This document shows, one piece after another, positions 48,035 through 59,330 of a stretch of DNA of 64,000 bases. The stretch is from Clarkia xantiana subsp. parviflora (taxonomy: Eukaryota; Streptophyta; Magnoliopsida; Myrtales; Onagraceae), in NCBI GenBank assembly GCA_036873135.1, contig JAPTYO010000007.1:28750763-28814762 (forward strand). Direction: 5' to 3'. The translations under genes were made by a program, and so were the position numbers. The notes beneath the pieces are model-generated. The model was given only the letters and a program-made list of their open reading frames with translations, made no database searches and had not been told where the DNA came from. How positions within the stretch are numbered: the first letter of the stretch is position 1; each line of letters starts with the position of its first letter.

Positions 48035-48068
48035 ACTCTCTCTCTCTCCCTCTCCTTTCTCTCTCTAC
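48035..48068. repeat. CT-rich microsatellite in the 5' leader
   Basis: CTCTCTCTCTCTCCC and CTCTCTCT tracts 25-55 bp before the start codon, typical of plant 5' UTRs. Confidence 0.8.
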
Positions 48069-48091
48069 CTATTCTACATAGTTATTCATCC

Positions 48092-48481
48092 ATGGATCAT
48101 CAAGAAACGGCTCAAAACCAAGAACCCACATCCAAAATCCAGCCAAAACCCCAAATCTCTCCTAAAAAACCAAACTTGTCGGTAAAGAAGATGGTGGGTC
48201 CGACCAAGAAGACAAGAACCAGGTTGTCAAGAAAACAGAGGCTAGTTCCGATCCTGGTTGTTCAAGAACATGATGATCAAGAAGACGAAAAGGCAGAAGT
48301 AGAGCAGAAGATCGCGGCGCTGCAGAGAATTGTACCCGGAGGCGAGGACCTCGGAGTGGACAAGCTTTTCGAAGAGACCGCGGGTTACATAAAGGCGTTG
48401 CAGAACCAGGTTATGGCAATGAGAGCACTTACCAGCTTCTTTGAAGGGTTGGAGAAGGAGAAGACAATGCTTGGAGGTTGA
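48092..48481 (+). CDS. PAR1: Atypical HLH transcriptional cofactor, PAR1/PAR2-like
   Basis: Single-exon, 129 residues. PAR1/PAR2 are nuclear HLH proteins without a DNA-binding basic region. They restrain shade avoidance and growth by forming inactive dimers with PIF and other bHLH factors. The N-terminal 35 residues are Pro/Gln/Lys-rich and variable. A basic stretch KKTRTRLSRKQR (39-50) is followed by an acidic run. Helix 1 is EVEQKIAALQRIVPGG (69-84); the short loop and helix 2 are GVDKLFEETAGYIKALQNQVMAMRALTSFF (88-117). The C-terminus ends LGG, as PAR proteins end in GG. The ATG at 48092 is used because the length then matches the family; M34 is an alternative. A pyrimidine-rich leader precedes it and an AATAAA follows. 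PAR1 versus PAR2 cannot be told apart. Confidence 0.88.
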   Translation: MDHQETAQNQEPTSKIQPKPQISPKKPNLSVKKMVGPTKKTRTRLSRKQRLVPILVVQEHDDQEDEKAEVEQKIAALQRIVPGGEDLGVDKLFEETAGYIKALQNQVMAMRALTSFFEGLEKEKTMLGG

Positions 48482-48665
48482 AGATGATGAAATCCAGATA
48501 TATCGTCTCTTCATTTTTATGTTTCAACGGAGAGAATTATTATTTTTTCTTTTTTCATTTGTTTACAATTTTTTGTACCAGTTAATTTCGGTTGTCTTCC
48601 TCATAATCTGAGTTAGTATGGTTAGTGAGCAATTTATAAATGTGTAAGATAAGATATATGGGTTA

Positions 48666-48671
48666 AATAAA
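48666..48671 (+). promoter_or_regulatory. Polyadenylation signal of the PAR1-like gene
   Basis: AATAAA about 185 bp after the stop codon. Confidence 0.5.
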
Positions 48672-49585
48672 ACTATTTATTTTACGGATTTTACATAATA
48701 TCTCACATCACTGCAATAACATAATCATTAATCATACTCACATTCAGAGATGAAGTCAAAAATTTTGTATGGAACAAGAATTGACTTAAGAATAAAAGTA
48801 AAATTTTAAAGGACAAAATTAGCAATAATTATAATTTTATAGTAAAAATTGTATATCATAAAAAAATTAAGAGGGCAATTACCCATCGTTTCTTAGTGGC
48901 TCTAGCTTTGTTCACACCAGATTAACACTACCATTAACAGTATAAATTATTTTCTATTCATAGTCATTACTGTGATGAAGTTAGTAATTTTGTTCAGAAA
49001 GCAAGAATTAAATTAGAGACAACTAATTAATTTTAAAAAATAGAGAGTAAATGTAAGATTTTAAAAGGTAAAATTGAGAAAAATTACAATTTTTAAAGTT
49101 TACATTATACTTTTTTTTTTGCCAAAGTTTAAATTACATTATATATTACTAAAAATTGAAGATTATAGAGCTTGAAATTCAAATTCATATTTAATAGATG
49201 AAACACTGAATCACCCCTAATTTCATTATTGGTTTACAATTTTCACCATTTAGCATTGTTGCCTATTGGTTTGTCTTTTGAAGTTCAAATATTAAAAGGA
49301 GAGGAAAGGAAGGAGGTGGGGTATGTTGTGTTCTGTCTTGTTAACAAAGTCTGCATCTTTACTTCACATGGCTATGGCCTTTATACAAAGTTGCTGGGAA
49401 AAAAAAATGCTTTTACCTATGCATGGTTTTACAGCAAAAAGACAGTTCAATTTTACAGCAAAAAGAAGTTTGATGGGGATTATGTACTGCTACATTACTG
49501 AATTTGAACTTAAGGGAGGCTAAAATTGCGCCTTTTATCATCCGATTTCATTATCTAAAATAATAAACATTTGCACCGAATTATT
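48672..49585. other. AT-rich intergenic stretch
   Basis: Two short ORFs (49229-49501 and an overlapping frame) show no known motif. No gene called. Confidence 0.4.
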
Positions 49586-49600
49586 AGTTTATAATAGTAG

Positions 49601-49899
49601 TCAAGAGCGCTTATTCCCATGTGGTTTGGCTCCGAGGTCACAGGTACCCCTCAGGAGCGTCACCTCGCGGTGACCTGTTTAAAAAAAAAAAAAAAAATCA
49701 AGTCCCGTCTGGCCCACAACCATTTGACTATATTAAGTTGCTGGTGGGGCTACGTTGACAAGGCCAGTGCGTGCGCACTGGTTGCTCGCTAAGTTTGGTC
49801 GGAAAAAACCCAGACCGTGAGTATGAGAGCTCGAACATTACGTAGCGGGATGGACATAGGGTCGCCACTACTAGCTCATTCATTTTCTTTGAAAAAAAA
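49601..49899 (+). mobile_element. SINE-like retroposon, about 300 bp
   Basis: Flanked by 15-bp direct repeats AGTTTATAATAGTAG (49586-49600) and AGTTTATATTAGTAG (49900-49914), one mismatch. It ends in GAAAAAAAAA. At the 5' border TAGTCAAGAGC resembles a Pol III A box (TRGYNNARNGG). A good B box could not be found downstream. An internal A-run (49681-49697) divides a module of about 80 bp from one of about 200 bp. TSD plus 3' A-tail show LINE-type retroposition; the tRNA origin is unproven. Confidence 0.72.
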
Positions 49900-49914
49900 A
49901 GTTTATATTAGTAG

Positions 49915-50533
49915 ATAGAGTGAAAGCCGGTTTATTATAAATAATTTATGTGTCTCAATTTCTATAAGCCCAGAGTAACTTAATGGCCCATTACGTGATG
50001 ATGGGCCGAAAATCTACGATATGATTTGAACTTTTCTTTTCCCAATGTTTTTTTTTTTGCCAAATTTTGTCAAGGACTGAATGAAAGCATTTCATTTTAT
50101 TATTACCAAAAAAAAAAATTCATTTTTTGCTACAATGATATTTAGTTTTTTTTTTCGGTAACAGATAACCAAATTATAAAAAGGAGGTAGACGAATAGTC
50201 ATTATGGGTAATATTTGACTTAAGAACTAGCTGTAATAAATCAAATACATGTCATTTTCTTTTATTTTTTTTTAAACTTATATATGTGTTATTAACTTTT
50301 CCTCCTACTACCCTCAGTCCCTCACCGCCACCACATCTTTGTGTACTTATGGCCGGGACTTCAAGTTGCATATGTTTGCAGGGTTGGCATACTATTTTCT
50401 GATATGGTCAAGTTGACTCCGTTGGATTCACAAGCGATCAATCTTAGTTATGTCACTTCTCTACGGTCTCTACCTTTTCTGGATACCCGATAGTCATCTT
50501 CGCGATCATTTACTTCATTAGTTTGTTTATATT
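49915..50533. other. Intergenic stretch, nothing assigned
   Basis: AT-rich DNA, then a more balanced part from 50290. No ORF with known motifs. Confidence 0.4.
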
Positions 50534-50538
50534 CCTTC

Positions 50539-50865
50539 TGTTAAGGCCCAGTCCATTTTGGTTGAATGTATGTAAATATTCAATCTGGCCCAATTGTTAG
50601 TTTGGCCCATTTACTTTAAAGTTCGGTCCAATGATGCAATCCAGACTTTGTTTGAGGACTAACTTGTCTAAACTAAAAAGGTTGCGGTGCAATCTTTATT
50701 TATTTTATTAGGGTTTAGTATAAATAGGGGTGATGTAATCACTGTTCAATAATACAAATGATCCCTTATTACATCTACCACTTTCTCTGCTAGGGTTTTG
50801 TGAACCCCTTCGTCTTCTTCCTCTGCGATTCTTCATCTTCATCTTCGAGGCTCTTGGTTTTCACA
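50539..50865 (+). repeat. Copia 5' LTR
   Basis: TGTTAAGGCCC...GGTTTTCACA. TATAAATA at 50719-50726 is the probable promoter. The LTR's 3' third is pyrimidine-rich. Confidence 0.97.
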
Positions 50866-50878
50866 TGGTATCAGAGCC
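50866..50878 (+). other. Copia primer-binding site
   Basis: TGGTATCAGAGCC, complementary to the 3' end of plant initiator Met-tRNA, directly after the LTR. Confidence 0.93.
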
Positions 50879-51620
50879 TTCGAAGCTTTGATTCCTTCGA
50901 CGATCCTTGTTGCTTTTCTCGCTGCGGTATCGTGTTTGTTTTTCTCCTTTACACTATAATCGATTCATCTTCTTCGCGTTGTTCTTGTTTTCAGAAGTTG
51001 TTCTATCTTCTGTCAAAATAAACAAACGCTTTAAACGAATCGATTTCTGCATCTTTTCTGAACTCAGCATCTTATCTATGATGTTTGAGTCCTGAGAATT
51101 ACGGATCTAAAAATTCTTTGTTTACCTTTAAAAGATCCGAGATCTGTTGCTTTTATGTACGTTTAGGGATCTCGACATCTTTTCTTGTGATGTTCGTGAT
51201 TCTTACAAACTTACTAGCTAAAGATTGTTCATAGATCTGTACTTTGTCGATTTCAGCTTCAATAAAACGCATCTGAGATCGACTTTCTTTACATGCATGT
51301 CAAGATCTGTTGGTTTCAGTACTTCGATTTAAATCTGACTGAGTTTACATTCACCTCTAGTTGCTTTTAGCACATCTATTTTTGTTTTCGCTTCGACTTA
51401 AGCCGAGATTCAATCTATGACGCTCAAAGTCGATTGTGTTCGTAGATCTTAAACTCTCAGACTGTTAAAGATCGATGACGATGAACCTTTTATTTGCATG
51501 CATGCCGTACTCCGATGATGACTGATTTGTTGCATAATTTTTACTATACTTGGACTTGATATTAATTTCCTTTTGTAGATCTGCCATTCTTTGCAAGATT
51601 CTTTTTGCCTTTTTTTCTGA

Positions 51621-54211
51621 ATGGATCCTGAATCAAGCCAAGTTCCAAAGGATGAATCTAATGACGATTCAGTAGTTGCTCCAACAAATCATGTTGTCGA
51701 AGCGACACCGAAGATAGATCACAATCATCCTTTGTATCTTCATCCCTCTGACTCTGCTGGTCTCTCACTGGTTTCTGAGAAACTTACTTCTTCTGAGGAT
51801 TACGGTTTTTGGAGCAAAGCTATGCGCATCTGTTTAATTTCCAAGAATAAACTTGGCTTTGTCACTGGTGCATGCAAGAAAGAAAGCTTCGATCCAAGTT
51901 TACATCATCTATGGGATCGTTGCAATGCTCTTGTCCTTGCATGGATCATGAATTCGGTTTCTTGTGAACTAATGTCTGGGAATATATACACTGAAAGTGC
52001 ATTTTCTGTTTGGAACGATTTAAAGGAGAGACTTCACAAAATCAATGGTTCTAGGATTTTTCAATTGCATAGAGACATATGCCTTGCTCAGCAAGGAGTG
52101 GACTCAGTTTCCACATATTTTGCTCGTCTCAGATCAATGTGGGAGGAGTTTGATGCTATATGCAACCTCCCTAACTGTGGCTGCCCCGAATTTCAAAAGC
52201 ATGTCTCTCATGCAAACAATTTGAAACTGTTCCAATTCCTGAATGGACTTAATGATTCCTATTCAAACGTTCGCACCAATTTGGTCATGCGTGAAGTTTT
52301 ACCATATGTTTCCCAGGCATATGCTGTTTTAACTCAGGAAGAAAATCAAAGGAATCTTTCTGCTGGTGCTGTTTCTAATAATGCCTCTGAGCTTAAACCC
52401 TCCTTTTCAGCTGATACTTCTTCTAACAAATCCAGGGGCCAGAAAAGGAACCTGAATTTGATCTGTGATTTTTGCAAGGGTCGAGGTCATGACTATGAGC
52501 ACTGTTTCAAAAGAAAAGGCTATCTCCCTGGTTGGAAATTTCGTAACAATCAGGGACAAAGCAGAACACCTCAGGTTAATGCTGCGATTGATGCTAATTC
52601 TGGTTTGGTTTGTAGTGACAGTGGTGGCAGTGGACTATCTACCCCACTTGAGCTCCCTAAAAGTCAGCCTATGATGATTACAAGTGAACAACTTGAACAT
52701 TTTGCTCGTAGCATGGCGAGATCCCAACACAACTCTGAGGCTGAGGGTCGTGCCAATAGTGCTTCCACCACCACAGGTAGATTCTTTTCTAATAACATCT
52801 CAATTGATCAATCTGAATGGATCATTGATACTGGTGCCACTCATCACATGTGTTTTAAATCGGATTGGATGAATAACTTTAAACCTATTCATTCTCATGT
52901 TCAATTACCGAATGGTGTTAGGTCTAGAGTTGCTGGTATTGGAAATATTGTACTTGGAAAAGGATTATTGCTAAATGATGTCCTTTATTTGCCTGATTTT
53001 AGGATTAATCTTTTATCTGTTGCAAAATTGACGAAAGACTTATCTTGTTCAGTTATTTTCTCTTCTAACAATGTGATTTTGCAGGATCTCTGCAATGGAG
53101 TGGTGTTGGGGAGTGGACATGAAGCTCCAGGGCTATACATTTTCAAACGTCAACCTTTAGCCCCTGTAGCTCTCCAGTCTTCTTTTAGCACCCCTCAAAC
53201 CATACTATGGCATAAGCGTTTAGGCCATATTTCTTTTAAAAACATGAACAAGATTAGTGTTCTTCAGTATTTAAATTTGCAAAATAAAGCCATTATTGAT
53301 TGTGGCATTTGTCCTATGGCAAAACAATCTAGACTTTCTTTTCCAAATAGCAGCTCTGTTACTAGTTGTTCTTTTGAGTTGATCCATGTTGATGTATGGG
53401 GGCCCTATCATAAGCCCACTCATGATAATAAAAGGTATTTCTTGACAATTGTTGATGATTTTACCAGGGTTACTTGGATTTATTTGATCACTTTGAAGTC
53501 AGATGTTATTGAAATCCTTAAACATTTCTTTATCATGGTGGAAACTCAATTTTCTGAAAAGGTTAAAAGAATTAGATCTGACAATGGTGGTGAGTTTCTT
53601 AATGAGCATTGTTCCACTTTATTTTCTCATAGGGGCATTATTCATGAAACGTCTTGTGCTTACACACCCCAACAAAATGGAATTGTTGAGCGAAAACATA
53701 GACATCTCTTAGAGGTTGCTAGGTCTTTAAAGTTGCAGAGTTTTGTTCCTGACAAGTTTTGGGGAGAGTGTGTTTTAACAGCATGTTATTTGATCAATTT
53801 AATGCCTACTGATGTTTTAAAGGGTCTTTCTCCTTTTGAGAAACTTTACAACAAAACTCCTTCAATTGATCATATTAGAGTTTTTGGTTGTCTTTGTTAT
53901 GCCAAAGTATTACATCTGTCTGACAAGTTTGCAAGTCGATCAATTGCATGTGTTATGATGGGTTACTCTCTGACGCAGAAAGGTTACAGATTATACAACC
54001 TGACCACCAAATCGTTCTTTGTTTCAAGGGATGTTAAATTTCTCGAGGATCATTTCCCTTTCAAATCCTCAAATAATTTGAACCCTCCTGTGTTCATGCC
54101 TAATGTTTCACCTGTTGATTGTGCAGATAGTGGTGCTAATGATGAGGTATCAGGTGTTAATGATCAGCCAAATATTGATGATTCCAGTCACAAACAAGTC
54201 CCGACTGATAC
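51621..54211 (+). CDS. Copia polyprotein, N-terminal part: gag, protease, integrase (disrupted)
   Basis: Starts at the ATG at 51621; about 863 residues belong to the element before the MITE. Gag covers about 50-220 (FWSKAMRICLISKNKLGF, CCHC knuckle CDFCKGRGHDYEHC at about 281-294). Aspartic protease: WIIDTGATHHMC near 400. Integrase zinc region LWHKRLGH..CGICPMAKQ, about 530-570. Integrase core: DVWGP near 591, RSDNGGEF near 652, QQNGIVERKHR near 684-694, giving a D,D,E triad. No internal stop was seen. The frame runs on 22 codons into the MITE and ends at 54278, so in this copy RT is cut off. Confidence 0.95.
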
Positions 54212-54858
54212 TAGGGATGTCAACGGGTCACGGGTACCCGTTGACCCGCGGGGCCCCGCCCCGATATTGACCCGCTGACCCGCTTCCCGTGGATTTTGGG
54301 GCGGGTTCGGGTCCAGTAACCCACGGGGCGGGGCGGGTCCGGGTCTGGGGTTGCGGGGCCCCGTAGACCCGCCCCGCCCCGCCCCGTATATTATATATAT
54401 TGTATTATTTTATAATATAATATAGTGAATATACTTCGTATTTTGTTTTAAAAATAAAAATTGAAGTGTAAAGAAAATTTAATACTTTACGTCTTTACCT
54501 CATAAATGCTTTTTTGAATTAAAGTTAGTCACGCCTTCTTTAATGCTCATTTGTTGGAATTGGTTCATTTGCACACTATTTAAGTATTCAAAATGTTCAT
54601 TAATGAACAACCATCTTCTGTCTGCCAATTAAATGCAGACTGTCCAGCTACCATATCCCATGATAAGTGGTGCTACCAAGGAGATGAAGCTATATCACGG
54701 GGCGGGGCGGGGCCCCGCGGGTCGCCCCGCAGTTTTTTTTTGAACCAAAATACCCGCCCCGCAAGTTGTACGGGGCGGGTTCGGGTCGACTATACTGACC
54801 CGCGGGGCGGGTCCGGGTATACCAATACCCGCCCCGACCCGCCCCATTGACATCCCTA
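54212..54858. mobile_element. hAT-like MITE, 647 bp, nested in the Copia element
   Basis: Ends TAGGGATGTCAA and TTGACATCCCTA are perfect inverted repeats. Flanks are 8-bp repeats ACTGATAC (54204-54211) and GCTGATAC (54859-54866), one transition apart, the hAT TSD size. GC-rich arms made of GGGTC / GGGGCGGG runs in both orientations flank an AT-rich centre (about 54385-54690). No transposase. Insertion plus TSD adds 655 bp, so the downstream polyprotein lies in another frame, and the original frame is continuous when this length is discounted. Confidence 0.93.
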
Positions 54859-56742
54859 GCTGATACTGCTGAGTTGGGTAATGATAATACTGACTCTTCA
54901 GGTGACTCTGATTTTGATTCTGAGGGTAATGATGATGACTTTTCTGATGATAAGAATGATTCGATTGATACTACACATCATGTCTCTGAACCTTCAATTA
55001 GACCTGTTAGACATATTAAGCCGCCTGTTTGGACTCGTGATTATGATATGACTGTTGGTTGCTCAACTAATCATCCTATTTCTGCACATCTGAGTTTTGA
55101 TAGAGTTACCAATGAATATAAATCATTTTTGAGCATGATTGATAAAATTCCTGAGCCAAAGTCTTTTTCTGATACTTGTAAAAACCTTCATTGGGTTAAG
55201 GCAATGAAGGAAGAAATTGCTGCTCTTGAAAATAATAAAACTTGGTCATTGGTTACTTTACCTCAGGGCAGAACTTCTATAGGATGCAAATGGGTTTTTC
55301 GTGTGAAATATAATTCTGATGGATCCCTTGAACGATATAAAGCACGTCTTGTAGCTAAGGGTTTTAAGCAAAAGGAAGGCATTGATTATGAAGAAACTTT
55401 TTCTCCTGTTGCTAAAATAGGAACAGTTAGAATTATTTTATCTCTTGCTGCAATGAATGCTTGGCCTCTGTACCAAATGGACGTTTATAATGCGTTTCTT
55501 CAAGGTGATTTAGTTGAAGAAGTTTATATGGACCTTCCACCTGGATTTGGTAATCAGGGGGAGTTGTGTGTTGTTCAATCTAATCTTGTCTGTAGATTAC
55601 ACAAATCCTTGTATGGTCTGAAACAGGCTTCACGACAGTGGAACATCAAGTTAACTGATGCTCTTCTTAGAAATGGATACAGTCAAAGTCATTTAGATTA
55701 TTCCCTTTTTACAAAGAGGAAAGGTAACGATATTGTTATTCTTTTGGTATATGTTGATGATTTGCTCATTACTGGGAATAGTTCTGTATTAATTTCTGAG
55801 TTAAAGCATACTTTACAAACCAATTTTAAAATGAAAGATTTGGGTGACTTAAAGTATTTTCTTGGCATAGAGGTAGCAAGATCAGACAAAGGTCTTGTGC
55901 TCTGCCAAAGAAAGTATGTTTTAGAAATGCTTTCAGATGTTGGTTTGCTGGGTAGTAAATCTTGTAATACTCCAATGGAGCAAAATGCAAGGTTTACTTC
56001 TATTGGATATGATGAGAGTTTAAAGCTGAATAAAGATGATATGTTACTTTCTGATCCAAGTTTGTATAGACGATTGATTGGCAGATTGCTTTATTTAGGC
56101 ATTACTCGTCCTGACATTGCTTATTCAGTTCAATATTTGAGTCAGTATATGCAGGATCCGAAAAAATCCCACTATGATGTTGTTCTTCGAATTTTAAAGT
56201 ACTTAAAACAACAGCCGGGTTTAGGAATTCTTTTATCTTCTGATAAGAATTTTGACATTAATGCATATTGTGATTCAGATTATGCTATGTGTGTTGAATC
56301 TCGAAGATCTGTCACTGGTTACTGCATAATGTTTGGAAATTCTTTGATATCCTGGAAGGTTAAGAAACAGCCTACAGTGTCTTGTTCTTCTGCGGAGGCT
56401 GAGTATCGTAGTATGAGGGATACAGTTGCTGAATTAATTTGGTTAAAGGGTTTGCTTTCTGAATTAAGCTTTGAAATTGATAAATCAGTTGTTTTACATT
56501 GTGATAACAAAGCTGCGATTCAAATTGCGAATAATCCTGTTTTTCATGAACGTACTAAGCATATTGAAATTGATTGTCATTTTGTACGTGAACAAGTTTC
56601 TGCAGGACTTATCAAGTTACGACATTTAAGGACTTCTAATCAGCTTGCAGATATATTCACTAAAGCCCTTCCAAAGATCCAACATAAGCGATTGCTTGGA
56701 AAGCTTGGGATGATTGATATTTTTCAGCAAAGTCCAGATTGA
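54859..56742 (+). CDS. Copia polyprotein, C-terminal part: reverse transcriptase and RNase H (separated)
   Basis: About 627 element codons with no internal stop. A Ser/Asp-rich linker precedes [70 protein letters not shown] and the catalytic [12 protein letters not shown] near 55750. RNase H has [28 protein letters not shown] and [27 protein letters not shown], ending [10 protein letters not shown]. The stop overlaps the polypurine tract. It has no start codon of its own; the frame begins inside the MITE. Translation here is unlikely. Confidence 0.95.
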   Translation, partial: ADTAELGNDNTDSSGDSDFDSEGNDDDFSDDKNDSIDTTHHVSEPSIRPVRHIKPPVWTRDYDMTVGCSTNHPISAHLSFDRVTNEYKSFLSMIDKIPEPKSFSDTCKNLHWVKAMKEEIAALENNKTWSLVTLPQGRTSIGCKWVFRVKYNSDGSLERYKARLVAKGFKQKEGIDYEETFSPVAKIGTVRIILSLAAMNAWPLYQMDVYNAFLQGDLVEEVYMDLPPGFGNQGELCVVQSNLVCRLHKSLYGLKQASRQWNIKLTDALLRNGYSQSHLDYSLFTKRKGNDIVILLVYVDDLLITGNSSVLISELKHTLQTNFKMKDLGDLKYFLGIEVARSDKGLVLCQRKYVLEMLSDVGLLGSKSCNTPMEQNARFTSIGYDESLKLNKDDMLLSDPSLYRRLIGRLLYLGITRPDIAYSVQYLSQYMQDPKKSHYDVVLRILKYLKQQPGLGILLSSDKNFDINAYCDSDYAMCVESRRSVTGYCIMFGNSLISWKVKKQPTVSCSSAEAEYRSMRDTVAELIWLKGLLSELSFEIDKSVVLHCDNKAAIQIANNPVFHERTKHIEIDCHFVREQVSAGLIKLRHLRTSNQLADIFTKALPKIQHKRLLGKLGMIDIFQQSPD

Positions 56743-56749
56743 GGGGGAG
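56741..56749 (+). other. Copia polypurine tract
   Basis: GAGGGGGAG immediately before the 3' LTR. Confidence 0.9.
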
Positions 56750-57076
56750 TGTTAAGGCCCAGTCCATTTTGGTTGAATGTATGTAAATATTCAATCTGAC
56801 CCAATTGTTAGTTTGGCCCATTTACTTTAAAGTTCGGTCCAATGATGCAATCCAGACTTTGTTTGAGGACTAACTTGTCTAAACTAAAAAGGTTGCGGTG
56901 CAATCTTTATTTATTTTATTAGGGTTTAGTATAAATAGGGGCGATGTAATCACTGTTCAATAATACAAATGATCCCTTATTACATTTACCACTTTCTCTA
57001 CTAGGGTTTTGTGAACCCCTTCGTCTTCTTCCTCTGCGATTCTTCATCTTCATCTTCGAGGCTCTTGGTTTTCACA
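56750..57076 (+). repeat. Copia 3' LTR
   Basis: Same length as the 5' LTR with four transitions. TATAAATA is at 56930-56937. Confidence 0.97.
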
Positions 57077-57081
57077 CCTTC

Positions 57082-58319
57082 CTTGTTGTATTGTACTTAT
57101 CGGATGTGGTTTGTGCTCTTAAGCATCTGTCAATTATGTTTCGAGAAATTGGTTTTATCTATTTATCTCGACCGACTTGTATGCTGACTCTAACTACTTA
57201 TCCTTGCTCTGTGTGGTATTAATAAGATCGCGTCTTTCTATAAAAAAAAAGTGTTAAAAAAACTTATAATAAGACAATTGAAAAGTTATATTGTATTTTG
57301 AATTAATAACCAAATTACTATCTAAGTTTGAAATTATAAATCGTTCTCTCAAATTTAATTATCTAAAATTAACCACCTGAATTATTAATTTTCGAACAAA
57401 TGACTACCTTAACTACTACTTTTGTCATATTAAAAATTATAGCATGTTCTAAACACGTGAAATATTTTGATGTGTACCAAATATGGATTCAGCAATAAAT
57501 TAAAATGGTTGCAGCAAAATACTTTAATTAACAATTAGTCACTCAACTAGATTTTCACGGGACTTGCTACAATGCTTTAAAAGTAGGCATACTTTTGCAA
57601 ATGTGAACATTTTATTATTTAGAAATCAGTCCGGTGCGGTACAAAATCGGTAATTCGAATACTCCTACCCTCAACCGATTACGTTAAATTAACGTTTGTT
57701 TTTAATTTCGACATACTGCCATTAGATTCTTGTCTGTTACGGTGTCACCCTCTATCTCATTGGTAAATAAAAAAAAAATCCCTCTATCTCGATATTTGGC
57801 ATTTAAGATTACGTGAGGTTTTTTTTTTTTTTTTTTTTTTAAATATATTACGTGAGGATGGATTACTACTGTCCGTTATAGAGTTGAAAACATTATAGGT
57901 AAATATTATTATTAAAATAAAGAGTTTATTGTTTGTATGTGTACTATATATAATTAATAACTCTACTTCCTTCATGATATTATAGATAATAATATATAAA
58001 ATTAAATATTAAGTTTATGGATAAATAAATAATTACATAAATGAATTATTAATTATATGTGTTATTTGTAGGATTAAATATATTTATTCAAATTTCAAAA
58101 AATAAATAATTAAATAAATCTCATTCTAAAAAATGAATTAAACTTTAGAAAATATAAATAATATAAAGTATATTATTTATTATAAATATCGTGTTAATTA
58201 ATGCTATTAAGTGTTTTTTTTTCTAATCCTCTCAAGTGTTAATTATAATTATTCTCTAACATTTATTTATTAGTAAATTTTAAAGTTTAGTAACTGAGCA
58301 AAGAAGAGTTGTTAGTAAT
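57082..58319. other. AT-rich intergenic stretch
   Basis: From about 57990 it carries the first copy of a roughly 300-bp direct repeat (second copy near 59030-59290). No gene. Confidence 0.4.
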
Positions 58320-58345
58320 ACTATATACTAACCCCGCGCGAAAAA
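58320..58345 (-). other. Degenerate Helitron 3' terminus
   Basis: The minus strand reads CGCGCGGGGTTAGTATATAG then host T. It resembles the end at 38105 (GCGCGGGGTTAGCATCTAG), but the left half of the hairpin and the CTAG are mutated. Confidence 0.45.
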
Positions 58346-58654
58346 TAAAATTGAATTTAGTGTTAGAGATAGTTTAAAAAAAAATAAAATAGTTGTTGGA
58401 TTTGATAAATGATAACAATTTGAAGATTTCCATAGATATGATTTTTAAAAATTTATCTATTTTAACAATTATTCATATTTATGTAGTTGATCGTAGTAAG
58501 TTTTTATATTTTATATTATATAAGGTTATATATTGTGATTATTTATAGAATATTTATACTATATCCATTAACCATATTTATTTAGTTGACCGTATTAAGT
58601 TTTTATATTATATATATTTTATATCTATGTAGGTTTTTTTATATTGTGATTATT

Positions 58655-58660
<6 letters not shown>

Positions 58661-58689
<29 letters not shown>
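58661..58689. repeat. (AT)n microsatellite
   Basis: Uninterrupted AT dinucleotide tract of about 29 bp. Confidence 0.92.
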
Positions 58690-58691
<2 letters not shown>

Positions 58692-59290
58692 TATTATATT
58701 TATATTTTATATAGTTGGTTTTAGTAGGTTTTTATATTATATATATTATATTTATGTAATGTTAGTGTATTTTCTATTTACATATTATTATTTTATTAAA
58801 AATAGAAACGTCTACGTGACGATCTTAGAACATTTCACGGTTAAGTTGTATAGATTTGACATTAAAATATGAACTTTTAATGATTTTTTTTTTTATATTT
58901 ATATATAGATTTTCTATGTTTTATCTAGAGCCTAAAATATGAGATAATTTATTTTCTTTTAAATTTACACTTACACATTATTTTATATCTAAATTTATAG
59001 AGTGGTGGTTAAATTAGGAATATAAAATTCACTATAAGGTTTATGAATAAATAAATAAATAATTATATAAATTAATTATTAATTAATATGTGTTATTTGT
59101 AAGAATAAATATATTTTCAAAAATATATAATTAAATATATCTCATTCTACAAAAAAATAATTCAACTTTAGAAAATATTAATACTAAAAAGTATATTATT
59201 TATTATAAATATCATGTTAATAATGCTCTTAAGTGTTTTTTTTTCAATCCTTAAGTGTTCATTATAATGATTTTTTAACATTTATTAGTA

Positions 59291-59330
59291 GACTAGAGAA
59301 TCTACTTGCGCTTTGGCAAAGTATAAGTTT
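59291..59330 (-). other. Helitron 3' terminus
   Basis: The minus strand reads TTTGCCAAAGCGCAAGTAGA, then TTCTCTAG and host T. The hairpin is degenerate. A 5' end was not located. Confidence 0.5.

Larger units (their letters stand above)
43635..48091. other. Long intergenic region upstream of the PAR1-like gene
   Basis: At 44098-44245 an inverted repeat (GTGAAAAATCCATAGAAA facing TTTCTATGGATTTTTCAC) marks a small MITE of about 150 bp. A minus-strand open stretch at 44593-44976 has no known motif. From about 45000 the DNA is AT-rich with no gene seen. The last 900 bp hold G-box and E-box elements and a pyrimidine-rich leader. Confidence 0.5.
50539..57076 (+). mobile_element. Ty1/Copia LTR retrotransposon, young, interrupted by a MITE
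   Basis: Two 327-bp LTRs (50539-50865, 56750-57076) differ at 4 positions, all transitions. The 5-bp TSD CCTTC is at 50534-50538 and 57077-57081. A methionine-initiator-type PBS TGGTATCAGAGCC follows the 5' LTR and a GAGGGGGAG polypurine tract precedes the 3' LTR. A 755-bp leader precedes gag. One polyprotein frame is intact apart from the insertion at 54212-54858. Domain order gag-protease-integrase-RT-RNase H defines Copia. Confidence 0.97.
57996..59300. repeat. Pair of roughly 300-bp diverged direct repeats about 1 kb apart
   Basis: Copy A (about 57996-58325) and copy B (about 59030-59295) share 'aattattaatta..atgtgttatttgta', 'aaactttagaaaatat' and 'gtatattatttattataaatatc' in order. Each is followed at once by a minus-strand Helitron 3' terminus (58320 and 59291). 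Confidence 0.72.

Noticed and set aside
49825..49845. B-box-like GTTCGAGCTC on the minus strand, suggesting a minus-strand tRNA or SINE
   Set aside because: The A-tail and TSD geometry support the plus strand; no cloverleaf could be drawn.
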